From NCBI RefSeq assembly GCF_016865255.1, contig NZ_CP033381.1:3038001-3102000 (forward strand): a stretch of 64,000 nucleotides of DNA. Direction: 5' to 3'. The translations under genes and the position numbers were made by a program. Source of the stretch: Methylomonas sp. LW13 (GTDB taxonomy: Bacteria > Pseudomonadota > Gammaproteobacteria > Methylococcales > Methylomonadaceae). The notes beneath the pieces were generated by a model. It ran no database searches, was not told the DNA's origin, and was given only the letters and a program-made list of their open reading frames with translations. The number at the start of each line of letters is the position of its first letter. Position 1 is the stretch's first letter. Shown one piece after another: positions 29,049 to 37,797 of the stretch.

Positions 29049-29777
29049 TCAAATATCAACCACTTTATCGATATCAAAACCACTCACATACTTGCGCCCG
29101 ACATACCCCCGGGTATTGCTTAAGATACGGGCATCCGCTATCCGGTAATCACCCAAATTGTGCACATGACCGTGAAACCAGGCTGCTATTTCATATTCGT
29201 GAAATAAAGGCTTCAAGTCATTACAATAAGCCAGCTTTTTAAGTACGTTGGGTGAATCGATCCAACTCCATTCGGTGGGCGCATGATGAGTGACCACTAT
29301 GGTCCTGCCGGCGAAGGGCGTGGCAAGTTGTTGTTCTAACCAGAATTTAGATTCCCGATGTAGTTCGGTAAAGTGTTTGGGCTCGAAAGTTTGGCCTGCA
29401 AATGACACCTTGCGAAAGTCATTCAAGGTATTTCCCAGCACTTCGGCCTTTTCGGCGCCCTCGATAAACAAATTCGTCCACAAGGTGCAACCCAAAAAGC
29501 GCACACCCTGGAAGATAAACTGATCTTTTTCCAGGAACTGAATTTGACTGCCCGCACATTCCCTACGCAACATTTCGATAGTCTGTTGATATTCGTAACC
29601 ATAAAACTCATGGTTACCCGCCACATAAACCACAGGCTTGCCGATAGACTTCAACCATTCGACACCTTGTTTGAATATGCCGATATCGCCTGCCGCCACG
29701 ACCAAATCGGCATCGGTTTCCGGCAGACTCTGCTCGCCAAATTCCAGATGCACATCAGAAAAGTAATTTATCCGCAC
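29049..29777 (-). CDS. Calcineurin-like metallophosphoesterase
   Basis: A 242-residue cytoplasmic phosphoesterase. Metal-site motifs appear in order: SDVHLEF (DxH, near 7-13), VVAAGDIGIF (GD), VYVAGNHEFYG (GNHE), VVTHHAPTEW and WFHGHVHNLGDY (GHxH). It starts at GTG 29777 on this reading. Substrate unknown; relatives act on nucleotides, phosphoproteins or nucleic acids. It is a single gene divergent from ispG. Confidence 0.87.
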   Translation of the reverse strand: MRINYFSDVHLEFGEQSLPETDADLVVAAGDIGIFKQGVEWLKSIGKPVVYVAGNHEFYGYEYQQTIEMLRRECAGSQIQFLEKDQFIFQGVRFLGCTLWTNLFIEGAEKAEVLGNTLNDFRKVSFAGQTFEPKHFTELHRESKFWLEQQLATPFAGRTIVVTHHAPTEWSWIDSPNVLKKLAYCNDLKPLFHEYEIAAWFHGHVHNLGDYRIADARILSNTRGYVGRKYVSGFDIDKVVDI

Positions 29778-29879
29778 AATTTGCTCTTTCGTCCTGTTAC
29801 TAAGGAGGTATAATTTATATCCTAAGTGAATTACTTGGTATTTTTTAGATAACTTTCAGTTTTTGCAGACCACACTTCT

Positions 29880-31100
29880 ATGTCGATTAGCTCCAGAAAA
29901 CACACCCAACAGGTTTTGGTAGGAAACGTAAAAGTCGGCGGCGACGCTCCGATTGTAGTTCAATCCATGACTAATACCGATACAGCTGATGTGGCAGGAA
30001 GCGTGCAACAGATCATGGAATTAGCCACAGCGGGCTCGGAAATGGTCCGCGTCACTGTCGACCGTGAAGAAGCTGCGCAAGCCGTACCGGAAATCGTCAA
30101 CCGACTGGCACAAAAAGGCTTTTCGGTGCCCATTATCGGCGACTTCCATTTTAACGGCCACAAGTTACTGGAAAAATATCCGGATTGCGCTCAAGCACTA
30201 TCCAAATACCGTATCAACCCCGGCAATGTCGGCAAAGGCAAAGCGCGGGACCCGCAATTTCAGCAGATGATAGAGTTTGCGATTCAATACAACAAACCCG
30301 TGCGGATTGGCGTCAACGGTGGCAGTCTTGATCAAGCCGTACTAACCCGATTGCTTGACGAGAACAGACAATTAGCGCAACCCAAAGAATTACCCCTGAT
30401 CACACGGGAAGCCATCATACTCTCCGCCCTGGAAAGCGCGGCTAGAGCCCAGGAAATCGGGCTGGGTAAAGACAAAATTATCCTATCCTGCAAAATTAGC
30501 GATGTTCAGGAGTTGATCAGCATTTATCAAGACCTGTCCAGCCGTTGCGATTACGCCTTGCATCTAGGCCTTACCGAAGCTGGCATGGGCTCCAAAGGCA
30601 TCGTCGCATCAGCAGCAGCGCTCGGCGTACTGATGCAGCAAGGCATAGGCGACACCATTCGGGTATCCCTAACACCCGAACCCGGTGCCGCGCGCACCAA
30701 AGAAGTCATTGTGGCCCAGGAAATTCTGCAAACCATGAACTTTCGCTCCTTCACACCCATGGTAGTGGCCTGCCCCGGTTGCGGACGCACCACCAGCGAT
30801 TATTTCCAACGTCTGGCGCAAGACATTCAAGGCTATTTACGCGACCAAATGCCTATCTGGAAAGATAAATACAAAGGCGTGGAAGATATGAAAGTCGCGG
30901 TAATGGGTTGCGTCGTCAACGGCCCCGGTGAAAGCAAAAGTGCCAACATCGGCATCAGCCTACCCGGAACCGGCGAGTCACCTGTTGCGCCGGTTTTTGA
31001 AGACGGTTTCAAAACCGTCACCCTAAAAGGCGACCATATCGCTGAAGAGTTCCAAGCTATAGTCGAGCGTTATATCGAATCGCATTACAGCGCGCAGTAA
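29880..31100 (+). CDS. ispG: 4-hydroxy-3-methylbut-2-en-1-yl diphosphate synthase
   Basis: A 406-residue 4Fe-4S enzyme of the MEP isoprenoid pathway that converts MEcPP to HMBPP. Conserved segments: [20 protein letters not shown] near 19, [11 protein letters not shown] near 110, ACPGCGRTT (two cluster Cys) near 298, and [14 protein letters not shown] (third Cys) near 338. Normal length for the bacterial form. A strong terminator follows at 31115, so it is probably monocistronic. Confidence 0.97.
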   Translation: MSISSRKHTQQVLVGNVKVGGDAPIVVQSMTNTDTADVAGSVQQIMELATAGSEMVRVTVDREEAAQAVPEIVNRLAQKGFSVPIIGDFHFNGHKLLEKYPDCAQALSKYRINPGNVGKGKARDPQFQQMIEFAIQYNKPVRIGVNGGSLDQAVLTRLLDENRQLAQPKELPLITREAIILSALESAARAQEIGLGKDKIILSCKISDVQELISIYQDLSSRCDYALHLGLTEAGMGSKGIVASAAALGVLMQQGIGDTIRVSLTPEPGAARTKEVIVAQEILQTMNFRSFTPMVVACPGCGRTTSDYFQRLAQDIQGYLRDQMPIWKDKYKGVEDMKVAVMGCVVNGPGESKSANIGISLPGTGESPVAPVFEDGFKTVTLKGDHIAEEFQAIVERYIESHYSAQ

Positions 31101-31114
31101 AAACGTTTCAACAC

Positions 31115-31143
31115 AAAAAAGGCGGCTGAAAGCCGCCTTTTTT
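31115..31143 (+). terminator. Rho-independent terminator after ispG
   Basis: AAAAAAGGCGGCT, loop GAA, AGCCGCCTTTTTT: a 13-bp perfect stem with A- and T-runs on both sides. It can work in both directions and would also close the minus-strand nnrS transcript. Confidence 0.94.
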
Positions 31144-31250
31144 ATAAACCTATCAAAAGCCCACTATCACTGACCAAGATCATTATTCCTGCCAGGAACA
31201 GACCCGCTTACGCCGTTGACCAAAGTCCATTCGTCCGACTCATTTTCACA

Positions 31251-31436
31251 TCAAACCTGTCGCGCAATTTGCTTCCATTCACTCTCATTTGATTGACCAG
31301 ATCGCGCAGTAAACCGATATAGCAACCCTAATACTGTCGCTCCAACAAATTCAATGTATAAAAAATACGGCACGCTTGGACGAAACCATCCGCCATCGCC
31401 ACTGTTTTTATGAACTACGCTACCCCGGCTGCCCAT
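31251..31436 (-). CDS. Possible small single-span membrane protein after nnrS
   Basis: A 61-residue frame starting at ATG 31436, inside the last codons of the NnrS gene in another frame (17-base overlap). One hydrophobic span (YFLYIEFVGATVLGLLY, about 29-45) is flanked by charged ends. The overlap resembles translational coupling, and the frame ends before the ispG terminator, so it fits a third gene of the DUF455-nnrS operon. No family was recognised. It could be a chance frame. Confidence 0.45.
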   Translation of the reverse strand: MGSRGSVVHKNSGDGGWFRPSVPYFLYIEFVGATVLGLLYRFTARSGQSNESEWKQIARQV

Positions 31437-32592
31437 CCAACCTGGGCGACATCAAAATTGGCGAATAATAAAATGCGAACAAGGAAAATGCCGCCAACCA
31501 GCAATAGGTGGACACCATCACCAAACCGCCATACCAGTTTGGCAACAAAGCCGGAAATAACACCCGAAACAACGCGGCCAGATTTATCAGCACAAAGGCC
31601 AGCGCCATCACATTCGAGGCTTTTAGCGCCCTGCCGGTATGGCCCAACGCAACACGGGCCATCATGCCCAAAGTCAAAATACCGATGCCGCCCACAGTAA
31701 AGGCGTGTAAAGCCAAAGACTGCGGAACCACAGCAAAAGCAGAGAGCGATACCAAGCCAAATCCAAGGATCAACCAACCATAGCCGATGTACAAAACCCA
31801 AAGCAGGGGCACAAACCAAATCCGCGGGTTGTACCAAGCCGCCACTCGCACAATATTAATCACAATCGCCGCTACCGCAGCACCAGCCAACAAAGCGCCG
31901 GATATATTCAGCATCAATAATGCAAACACCGCCAAACTCACCGCAACAGCGGCTATATCCAATGCCGGATTGCGAATACAAATAACCCCAGATAGCCCCC
32001 GTTCGGTAAAAAACGGAAATACCCGGCCAGCGATGACCAAAATCATCGCAACGATAACAGTAACCACCAGGACCAGCCCTAGCGAGGCATTACCGGCCAT
32101 ACCCAGAACTTGGGCATGAATCAAACCATTACCCAAGGCTAATAACAGCAATAAGGCGACAAAAATCAGATTTTGATAGTTGCCGGTTTTTAAAATTGGC
32201 TTACCCACAAAATACGCCAACACCGGCAAAAATACGAAATCGACGGTGCCTATCAACAAATCGGGCAGTAGTTCGGAATAAAAAGGCAATACCCGGCCAT
32301 AAATCCATAAAAAACACAGCGACGCCAGTTGATCGGGAGTCACCGTTTGTAAGCCAGTCCAGTTTCTAACTGCTGTTAGTAAAAAACCGGCAATCACCGC
32401 TGTGGTGTAGCCAAGCAACATTTCATGAGCATGCCACGTGCTGCCGGTGAAGTAATTATCGATATGCAGTGAACCGTTGGACATTGAGTTCCATACTGCA
32501 ATCAAAGCCAGAGCTGATAATCCCGCCAGCGCGAAAAAGGCCCTAAAGCCCATCGCAAACAGTGGATAATCAAAAACCGGTTTGTTATTCAT
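31420..32592 (-). CDS. NnrS family haem-copper membrane protein
   Basis: A 390-residue protein with about 12 spans. NnrS proteins bind haem and copper and protect cells from nitric oxide or nitrosative stress. Typical segments: DYPLFAMGFRAFFALAG at the start, STWHAHEMLLGYTTAVIAGFLLTA near 45, GRVFPFFTERG near 188 and LHAFTVGGIGILTLGMMARVALGHTGR near 305. GGAGGAG precedes ATG 32592, which overlaps the DUF455 stop by eight bases (ATGAATAA), so the two are coupled. Confidence 0.93.
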   Translation of the reverse strand: MNNKPVFDYPLFAMGFRAFFALAGLSALALIAVWNSMSNGSLHIDNYFTGSTWHAHEMLLGYTTAVIAGFLLTAVRNWTGLQTVTPDQLASLCFLWIYGRVLPFYSELLPDLLIGTVDFVFLPVLAYFVGKPILKTGNYQNLIFVALLLLLALGNGLIHAQVLGMAGNASLGLVLVVTVIVAMILVIAGRVFPFFTERGLSGVICIRNPALDIAAVAVSLAVFALLMLNISGALLAGAAVAAIVINIVRVAAWYNPRIWFVPLLWVLYIGYGWLILGFGLVSLSAFAVVPQSLALHAFTVGGIGILTLGMMARVALGHTGRALKASNVMALAFVLINLAALFRVLFPALLPNWYGGLVMVSTYCWLAAFSLFAFYYSPILMSPRLDGQPG

Positions 32593-33454
32593 GCAAACGC
32601 TCCTCCAGCCAATCGATTTCGTTATTCGAGAAACCGGCAATTATACGCACTTCTCGGTTAAAGGGTCCCTTGGGCTTGCCTTTGAAATAATTCAGGATCA
32701 GGTCTTTAAAGCAGTGTTCAGGTTCCAGACCGCGCTGTCTGGCCAGATTATTGAACCAGTAAGAACCGCGCTCGACATGCCCAACTTCGTCGTTATAAAT
32801 CCTCCGAAGGATAGCTAGACCGGGCTGATCGTCGATAGCAACCAGTTTATCCATCATACCCGGCGTCACATCTAATCCGCGCGCCTCCATGCAACGCGGC
32901 ACTATCGCCAAACGCGCCAAAATGTCATCCGAAGTCTCTTCGGCATGCGACCAAAGCCCGCGATGTGCGGGCAAATCGCCGTAATCGAATCCCAAGCCAA
33001 GCAAATGAGTGCGAATCAACTCGAAATGCTGCGCCTCTTCGTCGGCGATGATCAGCCAATCCCGATAAAAATCGTCCGGCAAGCCGGGAAATCGGGAAAT
33101 GATGTCCCAAGCCAAATAAACTGCCACGAACTCGATATGCGCGAGTGCATGAAAAAAAGCCGCTTTACCCTCGTTGGAATCCAGACGACGTTTAGGCATC
33201 TCTCGCGGCATCAACAATTTCGGCCGGCTTGGAAATACGGTGTTGCATATCGGCAAGACCGCCCGGTCTGTTTGCAGGGACAATAAGCCGTTATCCAACA
33301 ACTGCCTGGCTTGATGAGTTAAAACAAGCTTTTGCTCAATATCGCCATTGAATAAACAATGCTCCGCAAAATCGGATAGGCTTTGGGGCTGTTCTGCCAA
33401 AATCGAAGTTCCTGTTTTCTCGCTACCGATGAGTCCATCCCATCCGACAACCAC
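32585..33454 (-). CDS. DUF455 ferritin-like protein
   Basis: A 289-residue (or slightly shorter) helical protein with a ferritin-like di-metal pattern: FHALAHIEFVAVYLAWD near 105 (E/H), IIADEEAQHFELIRTHL near 136 (ExxH), and RRIYNDEVGHVERGSYWF near 220 (ExxH). DUF455 members are thought to be diiron or MiaE-like proteins of unknown substrate. The start is uncertain: GTG 33454 opens the frame, but a TTG about 19 codons in has AGGA upstream. Coupled to nnrS, which suggests a role in NO or oxygen stress (inference). Confidence 0.82.
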   Translation of the reverse strand: MVVGWDGLIGSEKTGTSILAEQPQSLSDFAEHCLFNGDIEQKLVLTHQARQLLDNGLLSLQTDRAVLPICNTVFPSRPKLLMPREMPKRRLDSNEGKAAFFHALAHIEFVAVYLAWDIISRFPGLPDDFYRDWLIIADEEAQHFELIRTHLLGLGFDYGDLPAHRGLWSHAEETSDDILARLAIVPRCMEARGLDVTPGMMDKLVAIDDQPGLAILRRIYNDEVGHVERGSYWFNNLARQRGLEPEHCFKDLILNYFKGKPKGPFNREVRIIAGFSNNEIDWLEERLHE

Positions 33455-33502
33455 GTAAATAGGTCAAACTAAGCACGACACTATCAGAAGTGCCCGGCGT
33501 TT

Positions 33503-33892
33503 TTATTTTTTAGACATAAAGAAATAAACGGTTTGGCACTTCAAAACCATATTGTTGCCGGATTTTTCGATTGCCTCGCAGGTTTCCATCTTCGAGCGAC
33601 CCGGCGCCGCCTGTTTGACAATCTTGCCGCCTTCGACGGCGTAATTCAGCACAGCCCGCATTTGGTCAAGTCTGGCATGCGAATCGTTTTCATGGGTCAT
33701 GCCTTCGATAGTGCCGTCATCTTTAAACGTCCAGGTAGTATTGGAACTACGGGCCTTGCTGCCATCACTAGTGTTAGATTCTTTATCGATTTGCCATGTA
33801 CCCAAAACATCGGCTTTGGTCAGCTGAACTTCCGCTGTGGCGTGAAAAGATAAAAACAATAAAGCAACAGCGGAGAGTTTAATAAATTGCAT
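33503..33892 (-). CDS. Small secreted lipocalin-like hypothetical protein
   Basis: A 129-residue protein with a clear signal peptide (MQFIKLSAVALLFLSFHATAE, cleavage near 20). The mature part starts VLGTWQIDKES and continues through TTWTFKDDGTIEGMTHE, the strand pattern seen in lipocalin-like DUF proteins. Two Cys (CEAIEK and LKCQTVYF) may form a disulfide. Function unknown. Stands alone on the minus strand. Confidence 0.65.
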   Translation of the reverse strand: MQFIKLSAVALLFLSFHATAEVQLTKADVLGTWQIDKESNTSDGSKARSSNTTWTFKDDGTIEGMTHENDSHARLDQMRAVLNYAVEGGKIVKQAAPGRSKMETCEAIEKSGNNMVLKCQTVYFFMSKK

Positions 33893-34089
33893 GGTAAAGC
33901 CTTTTTGAGATTATGTTTTTAGAGCTGTCGATTGTAACACGGAGCCGGAGGCAGCCTCCTTTACTTGAATACCGCAGCTATACTCAAGCCAAACTAGTCA
34001 GACGACGCCCCTACAATCGGCCAATAACGCGGCTTAGCCAGGTTAAAATCCATCCAAGAAAACGCACATCACAAGTTTGCTGAATTTAT

Positions 34090-34800
34090 ATGTCCGAAGA
34101 CATCCTACATTTTACCTACCGCTTAAGCGCAGAAGATTACGACAGCGCCGATTTCCTAATCGAAGTTGATAAACAAAGCATGACCCTTATTTCTGCCGCT
34201 CCCCCTCCCTATCCTCTATGGACGGAGCTCACGTATCAACAATGCCGCAATTGCCCGTTAAAACCTGAGCAGGTTCCGCACTGTCCTGTCGCGATTAATT
34301 TGGTGTCACTGTTAAATTTATGTGGGCACCTAGTGTCCCACAAGCAAATGGCTGTAGAAGTCATTACCGATAGAAGAACCATACGCGCCGAAACCACTGC
34401 TCAACATATCGCCAGTTCGATTCTAGGCTTAATTATGGCCACCAGCCCGTGTCCGCATACTGAATTTTTAAAGCCAATGGCACGTTTTCACTTACCCTTG
34501 GCCGATCAAACTGAAACGATTTACCGAGTAACCACGATGTTCCTATTGGCACAGTATTTTCGGCAAAAAGACCACCTACCCTATTCCCTGGAACTGGATG
34601 AACTGCTCGCGCTATATCAAAACTTACAAGTTATCAACCTCCATTTAAGTCAACGGTTAAAAACTGCGATTAGCGAAGATGCAGCGGTAAACGGCGTGAT
34701 TTTACTGGATTTATTGTCAAAGTCGGTTTCTTGGTCAATCGAAGACGGTCTTGAGGAAATTCATCATTTATTCGATGGATACCGCAAATTAGCTCAATAG
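34090..34800 (+). CDS. Hypothetical protein with Cys-rich motif
   Basis: A 236-residue, probably cytoplasmic protein; no family recognised. A CRNCPLKPEQVPHCPVAIN segment (near 53-71) gives a CxxC...HC pattern that may bind a metal. The C-terminal half is helical (LPYSLELDELLALYQNLQVINLHLSQRL). Base composition resembles the surrounding chromosome. It has its own promoter region and no operon partner. It lies just upstream of the tRNA-Leu/mobile patch. Confidence 0.6.
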   Translation: MSEDILHFTYRLSAEDYDSADFLIEVDKQSMTLISAAPPPYPLWTELTYQQCRNCPLKPEQVPHCPVAINLVSLLNLCGHLVSHKQMAVEVITDRRTIRAETTAQHIASSILGLIMATSPCPHTEFLKPMARFHLPLADQTETIYRVTTMFLLAQYFRQKDHLPYSLELDELLALYQNLQVINLHLSQRLKTAISEDAAVNGVILLDLLSKSVSWSIEDGLEEIHHLFDGYRKLAQ

Positions 34801-34958
34801 TCTGCCGACAAAAACTTTCTTGCACAAACTATCGCTCGCCAATGGAAGCAGCCAAATAGACCAAGCCACCCTAATACCCAAGCCACTGCCTCAGAACGAC
34901 TGAGTCACGTGGCGACAACAACCAATCCTTCAGGAGTGCCGACGTTAAGCTGCTCAGC

Positions 34959-34988
34959 GATGTGTATAATCATGATGTGTATAATCAT
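34959..34988. repeat. 15-bp tandem duplication
   Basis: GATGTGTATAATCAT occurs twice with no gap, ending 4 bases before the tRNA-Leu -35 box. Each copy contains TATAAT. It may be a replication slip or a regulator site. Confidence 0.9.
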
Positions 34989-34992
34989 AAGG

Positions 34993-35021
34993 TTGACACA
35001 TCCCATCCATACACTTATAAT
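34993..35021 (+). promoter_or_regulatory. Consensus sigma-70 promoter of tRNA-Leu
   Basis: TTGACA at 34993-34998 and TATAAT at 35016-35021 with a 17-base spacer: a full consensus match. The predicted start near 35028 leaves a 22-base leader before the mature tRNA. Confidence 0.92.
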
Positions 35022-35049
35022 AACTAAATTACTTACCTAGATAAGTAAT

Positions 35050-35136
35050 GCCGAGGTGGTGAAATTGGTAGACGCGCTAGCTTCAGGTGCTAGTAGGGGT
35101 AACCCTGTGGAGGTTCAAGTCCTCTCCTCGGCACCA
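35050..35136 (+). tRNA. tRNA-Leu (CAG)
   Basis: 87 bases including an encoded CCA, with the long variable arm of a class II tRNA. Acceptor stem GCCGAGG/CCTCGGC, anticodon stem CTAGC/GCTAG around loop TTCAGGT (anticodon CAG), T-arm GAGGTTCAAGTCCTC. The integrase fragment begins 181 bases downstream, so this tRNA 3' end is a plausible attachment site. Confidence 0.97.
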
Positions 35137-35159
35137 TAATTAATTGCAGATGCAATATT

Positions 35160-35291
35160 ATGGTGAAAAAGAATAACTGATTGTTTTATAAAACATTCTT
35201 TTGATTCTTTTTTCCTTGCCACATGCTTTTCTTTGCTACATTTCGTAGCATCATTCTTCCTAATAGTCGTTCTTAAAGTCCCTTTGGCACA
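35160..35291 (+). repeat. Left arm of 132-bp inverted repeat
   Basis: This segment recurs in reverse complement at 37555-37686 with one mismatch (CTTCCTAAT against CTTTCTAAT). It starts 24 bases after tRNA-Leu and ends 26 bases before the integrase ATG, so it contains the integrase's upstream region. The two arms bracket the broken integrase. Confidence 0.97.
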
Positions 35292-35792
35292 AATATGGCA
35301 CATTGGGAGTGCATTTATGGCTACTATTCGCAAACGACTTGGTAAGTACCATACGCAAGTTCGCAAAAACGGTAAAAGCATAACCAAAACTTTTACAACT
35401 AAAGCAGATGCTTTGAGATGGGCAAAAGAACAAGAAGTAAAGATTGAACAAGGCAACTTTACGGACAAAAAAGAAAACGTAACCCTTGCATTTTTGCTGG
35501 ATCGTTGGGAAAAAGAAGTTCTTGTTCACCTTAAAAGCTGGAATGTAGAAAGGTACAAAGTTGCATTAGTGACAAGAGAACTCGGCAATCTTCCCCTGGA
35601 ACAAGTAACAAGCAACTTGTTATCATCTTATAGAGAAAGTCGGCTTACACTAGCCTCTAATCAAACAGTCAAACATGAATTGAGCTTGATTAAGAGAGCA
35701 ATGAAAAAAGGAATTGAATGGAACTACGTATCAACTGTACCAGTTGTAGCCTCTCCTTCCCTCAAAGGACAAGCAAGAACAAGAAGACTTAA

Positions 35793-37187
35793 CAGGCTGT
35801 TGAAATTTACCGATATACCTTCGGTTTCGGCGCCATTTCTCGAAGCGCCGGGTGGTCTGGAAGCCTGATTAGGCCTTAAAAACCGGTTTTGGCCGGTTAT
35901 ATTCGCCCCTAAGGGGGTTAAATTCCGCCTTTTGGCGGATTTTAGGCGCACGACCACCTAGGCGGTGCTGTAACGCCAACCGAAAATGGCGCCCATTCGC
36001 GTCAGGTTATAGGCGGCAAAGGTAAAAAACGTTTGTGCGGCGACTTTCTTCAAGCCCCGGAACTTGGTTTGCCGTAGCGGACCGACGGTCTTGGCCCAGC
36101 CGAAGACTTCTTCGATCCGCTTGCGGGTTTTGAGGCTTTTGCGGTAACCGTCGTGCCTCGTGGTACGGCCATCAATGGCCGAGCCTTTTTCTTTTCTGGC
36201 GACATGCGGGGTGACTTTGCGTCCGCGTAGCTTGCCCACGAAATCCGCTGTATCGTAGTTTTTGTCGGCGCCCAAGGTTGCGCCAGGTTTACTGATCGTG
36301 CGTTTGACCATGGTTTCGGCCGCCTCGCGTTCCGCGGTGCCGGTGGCCTGGGTGACTTCAACGTCGACGACTAAGCCATTGCGGTTCTCCATCAAGGCAT
36401 GGCCGAGGAAAGCCAGCTGAGATTTGTCACCTTCGCTCTTTTTGTACAGCCGAGCATCGGGATCGGTGGTCGAGGCGTGGGTATCGTTGCTGCGTTTCTC
36501 GCCCTTGAAGTTGACGGTGGGATTGCGTCCACCGTCTTCCGGCGGCGGGGTCGAACCGTCCTTTTTGACGAAACTCTTGTGCGAAGCCCAGGCCTGGATC
36601 AACGTACCGTCCACGGAGAAATGTTCGTCGGAGAGTAGCTTTTTCCACTCCGCCAAGGCCAGTACCCGTTCGAAAAACAAACGGCTGATACCCAAAGGGC
36701 ACAAGTGCGCTCGTTCAGCAAGCGGTCGCGGTTGGCGCTGAAGGTGGAGTGATCCCATACGGCGTCGTCCATGGTCAAGCCAACGAACCAGCGGTACAGC
36801 AGGTTGAAATCGATATGCTCCACCAACTGCCGCTCCGAGCGAATGGAGAACAGCACTTGCAGCAGACTGGCGCGCAGCAGGCGCTCCGGCGGAATCGAAT
36901 CCCGGCCGCGACGGGCGTAGAGCGCGTCGAACTCGTCGTTCAATGTGGCGAGCAACAGATCGACTACTTTGCGTAGATTGCGGAGCGGATGTTTTTTCGG
37001 AATCCGCGCTTCCAGGGTTCGGTAGCTGAACAGGTCTTCTTGGGTGATGTCGGCGCCGCGCATGGGATCAATGCAGTATATTGGAGATGGTACTATTTTA
37101 TCATGCAGAACAATGTCTTATGAATTACTCTCGCATCTGGTTCAACCAATCAATGCGGCTTGCGGGAGCGATAAAATCAACAGCCTG
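35793..37187 (-). mobile_element. IS5-family insertion sequence, copy A
   Basis: A 1395-bp element bounded by CAGGCTGTTGA and its reverse complement TCAACAGCCTG. Flanking bases are TTAA on the left and TTAG on the right, close to the 4-bp YTAR-type duplication of IS5-like elements but not identical. The transposase runs on the minus strand. It interrupts the integrase. An inverted near-copy lies at 37798-39191. Confidence 0.9.
35958..37063 (-). pseudogene. IS5-family transposase in two frames (copy A)
   Basis: The first frame (from ATG 37063) encodes the InsH N-terminal (DUF772-type) domain, IPPERLLRASLLQVLFSIRS then HIDFNLLYRWFVGL, and runs to ANRDRLLNE. After that the homologous reading continues in the -1 frame: ISRLFFERVLALAEWKKLL, HFSVDGTLIQAW (first DDE Asp), TLGADKNYDTADFV (second Asp) and KRIEEVFGWAK (Glu). 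Copy B has the same shift, so it is either ancestral damage or a programmed frameshift. No classical heptamer slip site was seen. Confidence 0.82.
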
Positions 37188-37524
37188 TTAGCAGCCGTTG
37201 AATACCTACTAAAGCATACAAAAACACAATTTTTGCTCAACTATAGGAAAGAATGGCTTACAGAAAAATTTATTTCACTGTGCGATTCGCTTGGAATAGA
37301 GAATTTTAGATTGCACGATCTCAGGCATGAAGGTGTTTCAAGCTTGTTTGAGAAAGGTTTAAACATGATAGAGGTAAGCTCTATTTCAGGTCACAAAGAT
37401 TTGTCTATGCTAAAAAGATATACACACATAAATCCATCAACATTGATTGACAGAATTTAGTGAAATTAAAAAATAATATAGATAAGTTTTTAACGATTTT
37501 TTCATCCCTGTTGGTGCGTAATTA

Positions 37525-37548
37525 ATAATATATATAAATATATATTAT
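37525..37548. repeat. AT-only perfect inverted repeat
   Basis: ATAATATATAT, two-base loop AA, ATATATATTAT. It lies between the integrase 3' end and the right arm of the 132-bp repeat. It could form a cruciform or mark the 3' end of the integrase transcript. Confidence 0.85.
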
Positions 37549-37554
37549 AGTTTA

Positions 37555-37686
37555 TGTGCCAAAGGGACTTTAAGAACGACTATTAGAAAGAATGATGCTA
37601 CGAAATGTAGCAAAGAAAAGCATGTGGCAAGGAAAAAAGAATCAAAAGAATGTTTTATAAAACAATCAGTTATTCTTTTTCACCAT
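37555..37686 (-). repeat. Right arm of 132-bp inverted repeat
   Basis: The reverse complement of 35160-35291, 131 of 132 positions identical by eye. Without the inserted IS the two arms would enclose about 0.86 kb, essentially the integrase gene alone. Confidence 0.97.
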
Positions 37687-37797
37687 TTTTATTTTCTTCT
37701 TGCGGAAACCAGCAAGACAGAGATTAAAAAATCCTTATAGATTTTCTCGTAGCTACAAACGATGCAGCAGTCAATTATAAAGTCAATACTTATTTAA

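Larger units (their letters stand above)
35317..37460 (+). pseudogene. Tyrosine recombinase/integrase, split by an IS copy and internally deleted
   Basis: The N-terminal part (35317-35790) encodes the Arm-DNA-type start MATIRKRLGKYHTQVRKNGKS and the helical core-binding domain (LTLASNQTVKHELSLIKRAMKKG). The C-terminal part (about 37188-37460) encodes LHDLRHEG (HxxR) and GHKDLSMLKRY (catalytic His and Tyr). Between them is an IS5-family element. The segment expected to hold the first catalytic Arg and the beta-strand Lys is missing on both sides, so about 70-90 residues also appear lost. The gene cannot give an active recombinase. Base composition is AT-rich, unlike the host genes. Confidence 0.88.
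37461..37797. other. AT-rich non-coding stretch between integrase remnant and second IS copy
   Basis: 337 bases with no supported gene. It holds the AT palindrome (37525-37548) and the right arm of the 132-bp repeat (37555-37686). The remaining 111 bases up to the IS end show nothing recognisable. No copy of the tRNA-Leu 3' end, which would mark an attR site, was seen. Confidence 0.7.
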
